From contig DDUL01000024.1 of the NCBI GenBank assembly GCA_002344785.1, forward strand, positions 1 through 5,538: a stretch of DNA of 5,538 nucleotides, given 5' to 3'. The position numbers were made by a program, and so were the translations under genes. The notes below the pieces were generated by a model that saw only the letters and a program-made list of their open reading frames with translations, ran no database searches and had not been told where the DNA came from. Source of the stretch: Bdellovibrionaceae bacterium UBA2339. Lineage in GTDB: Bacteria; Bdellovibrionota; Bdellovibrionia; Bdellovibrionales; JAMPXM01. Positions 1-5,538 of the stretch are shown piece after piece (the stretch's first letter is position 1; every line of letters begins with the position of its first letter).

Positions 1-2
1 CC

Positions 3-1217
3 GCAAACGTTCAGCCGCCACCTGTCGCAGCCGAAGGAAATTCTCCAACACCTGGTGAGATTGCCGCCGCTGGTGCCGCGGGCGCGAAGGAAGTTCCAGC
101 AGAGAGTTCCGAGTCCGGCGCCGCTGAGAAGCCTCGTCCGCCACTCTGGAAAGGGCCTCTTCAAGGTCGACTCCGAATTGAAGATGAGGTTTTGCTCGAG
201 CTTAAGGCCGGCGACACAGAGGTGATCGCGGGCCAGAGCCTTGATCGTTGGCGCGGCGAAGCCAAACTTTGGGAGCAAGTTTTCACTCGCGATGATTTGG
301 AAGAGTGGCGTGAACAATTGCGATGGCTGGGGTCACAAAAGGGCGATCAAACTTTGGATCTCTCTCTACCTCTGCCGCTGGAATTCGAAGCCGATCTCGA
401 TCGCCCTGTCGGTGCAGAATGGCGCATTCACCTTCAGCTTGAGCTCGGCGAACGTGAAGCGACAGCAAGGTTCGAAATCCATTGGAGTCATTCCGCGCCG
501 GCTACGCTTTCGAGTCAGGAGGCCAACGCTTCGGGCGAGTCGGCTGAAGCGAACTCGACAACTTCGAACACGAAAGCACCTGCCGCGGTGGACGCCGTTG
601 CGATCGATTTGCATTTGCTCGGGAATGATGCCAAGTCGCGCGTGCTCAAGCTTCGCACTTTGCATCGCGAACTTGAAGGCCGGAAGATTCTCAATAGCTT
701 CGGGCGAATTCCACCTTTGATTGTCTTGGTGGATGAAAAGCTGGATGTGGGATTTGAGGATTTCGAAAGTCTGTTCGAGGAACAAGGCTCGGGACAGGCC
801 ACGATGCAGGTCTACTTTCATCGAAAAATCTATGATCGGCATCTCATCGCGCAGCTCTTTCTGGATGTCGCGCCCGATGCCTTTCATCACCCGGCCGCAA
901 CCAAGGAACGCCTCACGCCGATCAGCATGTCGACCACTCTGACTCAGGCCTATATGAGCACGAGTCTTGCGGAGTATGGTTTGGTCTTGCAGATGCCCTT
1001 TGCCTTGCAACGAGGCGCTGGCCTGAGGATGTTTTCGGAGGCGCTGGAGTTTGGCGACTTGGGCGTTTGGGTCAAATGCGTCAGTTCAAGCCGGCAAAAC
1101 GATGGCAGCTGGATCAATGAATTTGTTTTCTTTGGCGCTGTCGAACGCGTCCAACAAAAGCTGCGGGCTTGGATCCGCAAGGAGTATGCGCAGGAAAAGG
1201 CCGCGCAAAGCTCCTAA
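3..1217 (+). CDS. Hypothetical protein with degenerate PilZ-like C-terminal region (5'-partial)
   Basis: This frame is open from the first bases of the window to TAA at 1215-1217, giving 404 visible codons; the start lies upstream. No ATG, GTG or TTG occurs in frame before a TTG at 192, and the upstream codons read as a plausible Ala/Pro/Glu-rich linker (visible residues 1-47), so 192 is unlikely to be the true start. After the linker comes a segment beginning PLWKGPLQGRLRIEDE, then an acidic/Trp-rich region, a second Ala/Ser/Thr-rich linker near residues 170-195, and a mixed alpha/beta region containing RIPPLIVLVDEKLDVG. The last ~95 residues (from about 303) resemble a PilZ barrel: TSLAEYGLVLQMPFALQRGA fits the family pattern of a small-residue turn, G-hydrophobic strand, P and G, and the end (FFGAVERVQQKLRAWI) fits the closing strand and helix. 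The RxxxR c-di-GMP-binding motif is not evident, so nucleotide binding is doubtful. No signal peptide or membrane segment is visible. The coding call is firm; the PilZ assignment is inference. Confidence 0.8.
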   Translation, partial: ANVQPPPVAAEGNSPTPGEIAAAGAAGAKEVPAESSESGAAEKPRPPLWKGPLQGRLRIEDEVLLELKAGDTEVIAGQSLDRWRGEAKLWEQVFTRDDLEEWREQLRWLGSQKGDQTLDLSLPLPLEFEADLDRPVGAEWRIHLQLELGEREATARFEIHWSHSAPATLSSQEANASGESAEANSTTSNTKAPAAVDAVAIDLHLLGNDAKSRVLKLRTLHRELEGRKILNSFGRIPPLIVLVDEKLDVGFEDFESLFEEQGSGQATMQVYFHRKIYDRHLIAQLFLDVAPDAFHHPAATKERLTPISMSTTLTQAYMSTSLAEYGLVLQMPFALQRGAGLRMFSEALEFGDLGVWVKCVSSSRQNDGSWINEFVFFGAVERVQQKLRAWIRKEYAQEKAAQSS

Positions 1218-1238
1218 CGCAACTTCAGCCCGGCCTTT
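1196..1238 (+). repeat. Inverted repeat across the stop codon of the first gene
   Basis: AAAGGCCG at 1196-1203 pairs perfectly with CGGCCTTT at 1231-1238. The pairing extends by GG/CC (1193-1194 with 1239-1240) if two A residues are bulged. The loop is 27 bases and contains the TAA stop. The long loop and lack of a following T-run argue against a classical intrinsic terminator. It could be a weak transcript end or mRNA-stabilising hairpin, or chance. Confidence 0.3.
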
Positions 1239-1242
1239 CCAG

Positions 1243-1271
1243 CTGACAGGTCTCATGGACTCGACTAGCGT
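1243..1271 (+). promoter_or_regulatory. Candidate sigma70-type promoter for the YbaN-like gene
   Basis: CTGACA at 1243-1248 matches the -35 consensus at five of six positions. After a 17-bp spacer, TAGCGT at 1266-1271 keeps the conserved TA...T positions of the -10 box. Transcription would begin near 1278, leaving a short leader that holds the Shine-Dalgarno sequence at 1282-1287. The -10 match is only moderate and such matches arise by chance, so this is tentative. Confidence 0.3.
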
Positions 1272-1281
1272 GGCGATCTTT

Positions 1282-1287
1282 AAGGAG
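1282..1287 (+). promoter_or_regulatory. Strong ribosome binding site that fixes the TTG start at 1295
   Basis: AAGGAG sits 7 bases before the TTG at 1295-1297. The frame has a TGA at 1244-1246 and no ATG, GTG or TTG between it and 1295. The TTG is therefore the first possible start and has near-ideal spacing. Confidence 0.8.
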
Positions 1288-1294
1288 CCTCGCT

Positions 1295-1750
1295 TTGCCC
1301 GATTCGCAGTCCTCCAAATCCTCCACGCCTCATGCGCCGCACGCAGCCGTTCCCTCGCGTGAAATCTCGAGTTTGCGCGCTCGTAGCCTCAAGGCGATCG
1401 GCTTGCTTTCGTTGGGTTTGGGTTTTGCGGGGCTCGTTTTGCCTCTTCTCCCCACCACTCCCTTCATTCTGTTGTCCGGCTGGTGTTTTGCGCGATCTTC
1501 GCCGTACTGGCACAAATGGATTCACGAACACAAAGAATTCGGACCCCTCATTGAGAATTGGCAACGCGATCGTTCCGTATCCTTGCGACACAAACTCGTG
1601 GCGGCCCTGATCATTCTCAGTTCCATCGGCTTCATTTGGTTGCGTGAGCAGCCACCGTTTTGGATCAAAGTCGCCATCTCCTCGGGGCTCAGCACGATCT
1701 TTGGCTTTTTGCTGTTCACAAAGACTTCGCCTCCCCGACCCCAGCGCTGA
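1295..1750 (+). CDS. YbaN-like DUF454 family inner-membrane protein
   Basis: This 151-residue protein belongs to the DUF454 family (E. coli YbaN type), small inner-membrane proteins without an established biochemical function. The diagnostic block is present: a first hydrophobic segment at about 33-52 leads into LPLLPTTPFILLSGWCFARS (49-68), followed by SPYWHKWIHEHKEFGPLIENW (69-89 region), the family's conserved short cytoplasmic or interfacial stretch. Two further hydrophobic segments follow at about 101-116 and 122-141. The first ~30 residues are a Ser/Pro/His-rich extension, making the protein somewhat longer than YbaN; the tail is basic and Pro-rich. The start is TTG, supported by AAGGAG at the right distance, and no other in-frame start exists before the conserved core. 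It lies 77 bp after the preceding gene and 64 bp before the RND permease, so co-transcription with the pump is possible but unproven. Family assignment is strong; function is unknown. Confidence 0.88.
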   Translation: MPDSQSSKSSTPHAPHAAVPSREISSLRARSLKAIGLLSLGLGFAGLVLPLLPTTPFILLSGWCFARSSPYWHKWIHEHKEFGPLIENWQRDRSVSLRHKLVAALIILSSIGFIWLREQPPFWIKVAISSGLSTIFGFLLFTKTSPPRPQR

Positions 1751-1814
1751 TTTCATTCGAGTAAACTCGCGCTTGAAAGATTGACGCTCCATCGAAGATT
1801 GGTTGAGCTGAGTC

Positions 1815-4800
1815 ATGTCGCAAAATCCTCAATCTCCCAGTCCGCTGAACCTGATCGCCCTCTCCATTCGCCGACCTGTCTTCGCCTGGGTCTTGATGAG
1901 CGCCCTGATTATTTTCGGTGCGATCTTCGCCAATCGTTTGGGCGTCAGCCAACTTCCCGACGTCGATTTCCCCGTGCTGACCGTGTCGGTCAATTACGAG
2001 GGCGCGGCACCTGAGGTGGTCGAGGCCGAAATCATCGACCCGATCGAGCAGGGCCTGTTGGCCATCGAAGGTGTCAAACAGATGCGCTCGACGGTTCGCC
2101 AAGGTGGCGGATCGGTGACATTGGAATTTGATATTGAACGCAACGTCGATGTGGCCTTGCAAGAGGTGCAAACTGCGCTTTCGCAAGTCCGACTTCCCAC
2201 GGGCGTTGATAATCCCGTCGTGCGCAAACAGAACCCTGAAGAAAACCCTATCATGTTTTTGTCGGTCGCCGCGCCAAAGCCAATCCGCGAGGTGATCTCG
2301 TACACCGAAGATGTGATCCTGGACGAACTGCGATTTTTGCCCGGCGTGGGCGAAGTTTCCATTGGCGGCTTTGCCGTACGCAATCTGCGAGTGTGGCCAA
2401 ACCCGGAAAAGATGCGTCGCTTTGATTTGACCCTGATCGATGTCTTGGATGCCGTGCAAACCCAACACATCGAAACCGCGGCGGGCCAACTCAATAACGG
2501 CCAGAGCGAAAGTCGAGTTCGATGGCTCGGAGAGGCCGCCTCTCCCGAGGAATTGGCCAATGTGCGAATCCTCAGACGCGGGGGCGGAATCATTCACGAT
2601 GCGGTGATTCGCATCGGCGATGTGGCCGATGTTGAAGACGGCTTAAGTGACATTCGAAGAATGGCCAGAGTCGACGGCAAAGAAGCCTTGTCGCTCCTTG
2701 TGCGAAAGCAACGTGGACAAAACGAAGTCCGAGTCGCTAAGGCCGTCACGGATCGGGTCAATGCCCTTCAAGAGCGTTTGCCGGAGGGCTACATTTTCCG
2801 GATCAACGTCGACTTCACTCGTTCCACGGAAGCGACCGTGAACTCGACCTACTCTAAACTTTGGGTCGCGGGACTTGTGACGATTTTGGTCTGCTTCATC
2901 TTCTTGGGAAGCTGGCAAGCGGCGCTCAATATTCTGTTTTCAATTCCGACATCGATTGTCGGCACCTTCACCATCATCTACTGGTCGGGTTTCACGCTCA
3001 ATCTCTTCACGCTGCTGGCGCTGACTCTGGCCATCTCGATTGTTGTGGACGATGCCATCATGCTTTTGGAAAACATCGTGCGCCACCATCGCATGGGAAA
3101 GAGCGCGGCTCAGGCCTCTTACGATGGCTCCATGGAGGTTTTAGGTGCGGCCATCGCCGCGTCGCTTGCGGTGGTCGCCGTTTTCATCCCCGTGGTTTTC
3201 ATGGGCGGAGTGGTCGGCAAATTCTTTTATCAATTTGGCATCACGATGTCGGCCGCGGTTCTGCTTTCTCTACTCGAGGCCGTTACGATCACGCCCATGC
3301 GGGCCGCCGCGTTTTTGTCGACTTCGCCCAAGCCCAATCGATTTGAGATTTGGCTGGATCACGCGTTTGAGCGCTGGGCCGACTTCTACAAACGGCTTTT
3401 GCACGGCGCACTTTCACATCCCTGGTGGGTGACCGGCATCGCCACGCTCTTGTTCGCCGTTTCGCTCATCTCGTTCCAAAAAATCAATAAGGAACTTGTA
3501 CCCTCTCAAGATCTAAATTTGATTTTCATTAGCGGCCAAGCACCTCCGGGAACTTCGCTTGAAAAGACCTATGAGGCAGCGGTCGCCGCCGAAGACGTCG
3601 TAAAGGCGGAGCCGCTCATCGAGAGATATTTTGTCACCGTGGGTGCAGGCGGCCCCAACGCCGAGGTGAACCAATTTTCCATGCCGACCTTCCTTAAGGA
3701 CAAAACTCAAAGACGTGAAACTCACCTTGAAATCATGGAACGACTTCGAAATAAATTTAAAGAGCTCAAAGGCGTGCGAATCACCATGCGCGATCTCTCG
3801 TCGCGTGGCCTGACGGGCGGACGCTCCTATCCGGTGGCGTTCAACATCAGCGGCGGCAATCTTGAGACCTTGCAGACCGCAGCGAAGAAAATCCAAGAAG
3901 AGCTGGAAAAAGAAGGCCTGGCCACGGATCTCGATACGGACTTCAAATTGGGAATCCCCGAACTTCTCATTAAACCTGATCGCGAAAAGATGGCGCAATT
4001 CGGAGTCAGCATCGATGCTGTGGCCAGAACTTTGACCACCGCGATCGCTGGCCTGCGAGTCAACCGCTTCACCAACGAAGGTCGACGCTACGACGTACGC
4101 ATCAAAGTGCGCGATCAAATCGTGCGAACCCTCGACGACATTCGAAAAATCACCGTGCGAAATCAGTTTGGCAACCAAGTGCCATTGGCGAATCTGGTGA
4201 ACTTTGAGACTTCAAAAAGTTATCAGAGCATCACGCGTGTGAATCGCATGCGGACCATCGGCGTGTTTGGGAACGTCGGCGAGGGAAAGTCGCAGCAGGC
4301 GGCCTTGGCTCGAGCTCAAACGCTGGCGAAAGAACATCTGCCGGAGAATTATCGTTTCGGATTGGATGGAGCGGCCGCAGGACTTGCTGAAGGCTTCCAG
4401 AGTTTGTTGACGGCGTTGATTATGGGCTTTGTGGTCGCCTATATGGTGCTCGCGATCCAGTACAACTCCTTCCTCCATCCCATTTCCGTCTTGATGGCGC
4501 TGCCGTTCGGATTGACGGGCGCGGTGCTTTCGCTCTGGGCGTTCGGTCAGTCCCTGAATTTGTTCAGCTTCATCGGCATCATCGTGCTCATGGGGATTGC
4601 CAAGAAGAACTCCATTTTGTTGGTCGACTTCACCAATCAAGTTCGAGCCCGCGGCGAACGCGATGTGCGAAAAGCACTCATCGAGGCTTGCCCTGTGCGC
4701 CTTCGCCCCATTCTCATGACCAGTGTCGCGACGATCGCCGCCGCCATGCCGTTGGTGCTCGGTAACGACATCGGACAAGAAACGCGAACGCCCATGGGCC

Positions 4801-4919
4801 TGACGATCATCGGCGGAAGCTTTGTGTCGACAATCTTCACCTTGTTCGTCGTTCCCTGCATCTACCTGCTGCTGGCGAAACTTGAATCGAAGAAACCGCG
4901 CGCGGAGCTTGTGCTGTGA
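1815..4919 (+). CDS. RND efflux permease, AcrB/MdtB-type (HAE1-like)
   Basis: A complete 1034-residue inner-membrane proton/substrate antiporter of the resistance-nodulation-division superfamily, close to AcrB in length. Family architecture is clear: TM1 at about 22-40, a large periplasmic loop starting with QLPDVDFPVLTVSVNYEGAA, TM2-TM6 at about 349-501, TM7 near 537-556, a second periplasmic loop, and TM8-TM12 at about 862-1020. Proton-relay residues are all present: D412 and D413 in TM4 (AcrB D407/D408), K931 in TM10 (K940), R962 (R971) and T969 (T978) in TM11, in VRLRPILMTS. TM6 is unusual: the usual hydrophobic/Ala run before the conserved TP is LLEAVTITPMRAA, with E488 and R496. ATG 1815 is chosen because residues 11-25 match the conserved N-terminal helix before TM1; its Shine-Dalgarno is weak (GAG at 1805-1807). 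No adaptor (MFP) or outer-membrane channel gene is in the window. Drug or other hydrophobic substrates are likely from the family; the periplasmic loops do not let me name one. It looks less like the CusA-type metal pumps. Confidence 0.96.
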   Translation: MSQNPQSPSPLNLIALSIRRPVFAWVLMSALIIFGAIFANRLGVSQLPDVDFPVLTVSVNYEGAAPEVVEAEIIDPIEQGLLAIEGVKQMRSTVRQGGGSVTLEFDIERNVDVALQEVQTALSQVRLPTGVDNPVVRKQNPEENPIMFLSVAAPKPIREVISYTEDVILDELRFLPGVGEVSIGGFAVRNLRVWPNPEKMRRFDLTLIDVLDAVQTQHIETAAGQLNNGQSESRVRWLGEAASPEELANVRILRRGGGIIHDAVIRIGDVADVEDGLSDIRRMARVDGKEALSLLVRKQRGQNEVRVAKAVTDRVNALQERLPEGYIFRINVDFTRSTEATVNSTYSKLWVAGLVTILVCFIFLGSWQAALNILFSIPTSIVGTFTIIYWSGFTLNLFTLLALTLAISIVVDDAIMLLENIVRHHRMGKSAAQASYDGSMEVLGAAIAASLAVVAVFIPVVFMGGVVGKFFYQFGITMSAAVLLSLLEAVTITPMRAAAFLSTSPKPNRFEIWLDHAFERWADFYKRLLHGALSHPWWVTGIATLLFAVSLISFQKINKELVPSQDLNLIFISGQAPPGTSLEKTYEAAVAAEDVVKAEPLIERYFVTVGAGGPNAEVNQFSMPTFLKDKTQRRETHLEIMERLRNKFKELKGVRITMRDLSSRGLTGGRSYPVAFNISGGNLETLQTAAKKIQEELEKEGLATDLDTDFKLGIPELLIKPDREKMAQFGVSIDAVARTLTTAIAGLRVNRFTNEGRRYDVRIKVRDQIVRTLDDIRKITVRNQFGNQVPLANLVNFETSKSYQSITRVNRMRTIGVFGNVGEGKSQQAALARAQTLAKEHLPENYRFGLDGAAAGLAEGFQSLLTALIMGFVVAYMVLAIQYNSFLHPISVLMALPFGLTGAVLSLWAFGQSLNLFSFIGIIVLMGIAKKNSILLVDFTNQVRARGERDVRKALIEACPVRLRPILMTSVATIAAAMPLVLGNDIGQETRTPMGLTIIGGSFVSTIFTLFVVPCIYLLLAKLESKKPRAELVL
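4904..4919 (+). promoter_or_regulatory. Ribosome binding site and GTGA stop/start overlap (translational coupling)
   Basis: GGAG at 4904-4907 lies 8 bases before a GTG start at 4916-4918. That GTG overlaps the permease stop TGA (4917-4919) as GTGA. This arrangement is typical of translationally coupled genes, so ribosomes ending the permease can reinitiate on the isomerase. Another GTG at 4911 is in a different frame. Confidence 0.75.
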
Positions 4920-5203
4920 GGGTGCGCCACATTTTGGTGGAACAAAAGTTTGAGGCCGAAGATCTTTTGCGGAAGCTCGAGGGTCTGACCGGATCGGCTC
5001 TTGACTCACGATTTCAAGAATTGGCCCAACGATTCTCACAGTGTTCCTCAGGAAGAAATGGCGGCGATCTGGGAGAATTGGGTCGAGATCTGCATCGACT
5101 TGACGAGAGGTTTAAGGATGCGCTCATGGCGCTCCACCCCGGCGAGTTGTCTTCACCAGTTCGCAGCAACTTTGGGCATCACTTGATTCTGCGAATCGAC
5201 TAA
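4916..5203 (+). CDS. Parvulin-type peptidyl-prolyl cis-trans isomerase, single domain (PpiC-like)
   Basis: This 95-residue protein is a bare parvulin (rotamase) domain, about the size of E. coli PpiC (93 residues), catalysing cis-trans isomerisation of peptide bonds before proline. The opening strand RHILV (4-8) carries the conserved His5. The helix region ends in ELAQRFSQCSSGRNGGDLGE (35-54), with the active-site Cys43 and the invariant GGDLG. F66 and the LHPGELSSPV segment (73-82) follow the family pattern, and FGHHLI (86-91) supplies the second conserved His, H89. There is no signal peptide, lipobox or membrane helix, so it should act in the cytoplasm, unlike SurA or PpiD. The GTG start overlaps the permease stop and has GGAG 8 bases upstream; the RHILV strand begins immediately after it, so no earlier start is needed. 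Its client proteins are unknown; a role in pump folding would be speculation from gene order. Confidence 0.92.
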   Translation: MRVRHILVEQKFEAEDLLRKLEGLTGSALDSRFQELAQRFSQCSSGRNGGDLGELGRDLHRLDERFKDALMALHPGELSSPVRSNFGHHLILRID

Positions 5204-5217
5204 GCTGCAATGCCGAC

Positions 5218-5538
5218 ATGGGCCAGCGCGGTCGACGACAGCGACCAAATGGATTGTTTTGCATCACCTGCTTGCGACAAGCTCGTGCTGACCTTTTCAA
5301 ACCTGGCCAGGAGAGCCTTCAGCGCTCCTTCATTCTCAAGTTACGCGACGCTCTGGACGTGGAGCGTGTCGAATCCGTGCCCTGCCTCTCGCTTTGCCCG
5401 CCCGAAGGTTTAAGCGTTGAGCGGCGAGGCAAGGCGCGCGTGTTGAGCCCCATCGAACTCGACCAAATTGAAAAACTGTTTGATCCGACACGACAACTCG
5501 AATTCGATTTACCTCAAGATCAAACGCTCAACCCCAAT
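5218..5538 (+). CDS. Small four-cysteine protein, thioredoxin-like [2Fe-2S] ferredoxin / DUF1636-like (3'-partial)
   Basis: From ATG 5218 a frame stays open to the window edge (107 codons, no stop). After a short basic leader (MGQRGRRQRPNG) it reads LFCITCLRQARADLFKPGQE, then a helix-like stretch, then VESVPCLSLCPPEGLSVERR. Cysteines are C15, C18, C56 and C60: a CxxC near the first strand and a CxxxC about 38 residues later followed by a Gly turn. This pattern, with PGQ between and V-x-CL-x-x-C, resembles DUF1636 predicted metal-binding proteins and the thioredoxin-like [2Fe-2S] ferredoxins, where four Cys bind a cluster. The tail (SPIELDQIEKLFD) is consistent with the closing helix. The gene begins 14 bases after the isomerase stop, so it is probably in the same transcript, although no good Shine-Dalgarno precedes the ATG. 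TTG 5254 is a less likely alternative start, as it leaves no residues before the motif strand. Cluster binding is inferred; the coding call rests on the motif and tight spacing. Confidence 0.7.
   Translation, partial: MGQRGRRQRPNGLFCITCLRQARADLFKPGQESLQRSFILKLRDALDVERVESVPCLSLCPPEGLSVERRGKARVLSPIELDQIEKLFDPTRQLEFDLPQDQTLNPN

Noticed and set aside
366..1010. Minus-strand open frame (214 codons) opposite the first gene
   Set aside because: The + strand frame is open through the whole region and has more protein-like sequence with a plausible fold; the minus frame is rich in Arg/His/Cys and unrecognisable.
1758..1769. Small hairpin CGAG-TAAA-CTCG between the YbaN-like gene and the permease
   Set aside because: Only 4 paired bases around a 4-base loop with no T-run; too weak to call a terminator or operator.
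1773..1801. Possible promoter for the permease (TTGAAA at 1773-1778)
   Set aside because: The -35 match is fair, but at 16-17 bp spacing the -10 candidates (AAGATT or AGATTG) match the consensus poorly.
1716..2597. Long minus-strand open frame (293 codons) opposite the start of the permease gene
   Set aside because: It lies wholly across the permease and its upstream gap, has His/Asp/Gln-rich low-complexity composition with no recognisable domain, and is the expected mirror of a GC-biased coding strand.
3513..4178. Minus-strand open frame (221 codons) inside the permease gene
   Set aside because: Fully antisense to conserved RND sequence, no domain and no supporting start context.
4212..5039. 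Minus-strand open frame (275 codons) opposite the permease 3' end and the isomerase
   Set aside because: It overlaps two strongly supported + strand genes, and its translation is a His/Arg/Gln/Asp-rich shadow without a domain.
5210..5413. Plus-strand 67-codon frame starting ATG 5210
   Set aside because: It overlaps the frame starting at 5218, which carries a coherent CxxC/CxxxC motif and stays open to the window edge; the 5210 product has no recognisable pattern.
1..5538. CRISPR arrays, tRNA/rRNA genes, insertion sequences, toxin-antitoxin or phage genes
   Set aside because: I saw no repeat-spacer pattern, structural RNA signature, transposase motif or terminal repeats; coding density and strand bias are those of an ordinary chromosomal region.

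Overview
The window looks like an ordinary chromosomal segment from a Gram-negative bacterium. It is moderately GC-rich by eye, almost fully coding, and every supported gene lies on the + strand. An RND-type permease implies a two-membrane envelope. The protein style (a long Ala/Pro/Glu-rich linker, a degenerate PilZ-like C-terminus, a deltaproteobacterial/Bdellovibrio-like RND sequence) makes me favour Bdellovibrionota or a related lineage, but that is an impression and not a proof. I see no sign of mobile DNA, CRISPR, tRNA or rRNA.

Layout. (1) Positions 3-1217: the C-terminal 404 codons of a protein whose start lies before the window. It has a low-complexity linker, two unrecognised regions and a final ~95-residue segment that resembles a degenerate PilZ fold. 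(2) 1218-1294: a 77-bp gap with half of an inverted repeat, a candidate promoter and a strong Shine-Dalgarno sequence. (3) 1295-1750: a small DUF454/YbaN-family inner-membrane protein with a TTG start. (4) 1751-1814: a 64-bp gap with no convincing signal. (5) 1815-4919: a complete 1034-residue RND efflux permease of the AcrB/MdtB type, with the proton-relay residues intact. (6) 4916-5203: a 95-residue single-domain parvulin (PpiC-like) prolyl isomerase, overlapping the permease stop by 4 bases. (7) 5218 to the window end: the first 107 codons of a small four-cysteine protein resembling thioredoxin-like [2Fe-2S] ferredoxins or DUF1636 metal-binding proteins.

How they fit together. The permease, the isomerase and probably the cysteine protein are packed closely enough to be co-transcribed; the YbaN-like gene may belong to the same unit. 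The periplasmic adaptor and outer-membrane channel that an RND pump normally needs are not in the window, so they must lie outside it or elsewhere in the genome. The isomerase has no signal peptide and is probably cytoplasmic, so its link to the pump may be only transcriptional. I found no clearly new biological system. The points most worth a second look are the permease-isomerase overlap, the PilZ-like C-terminus and the partial four-cysteine gene at the right edge.
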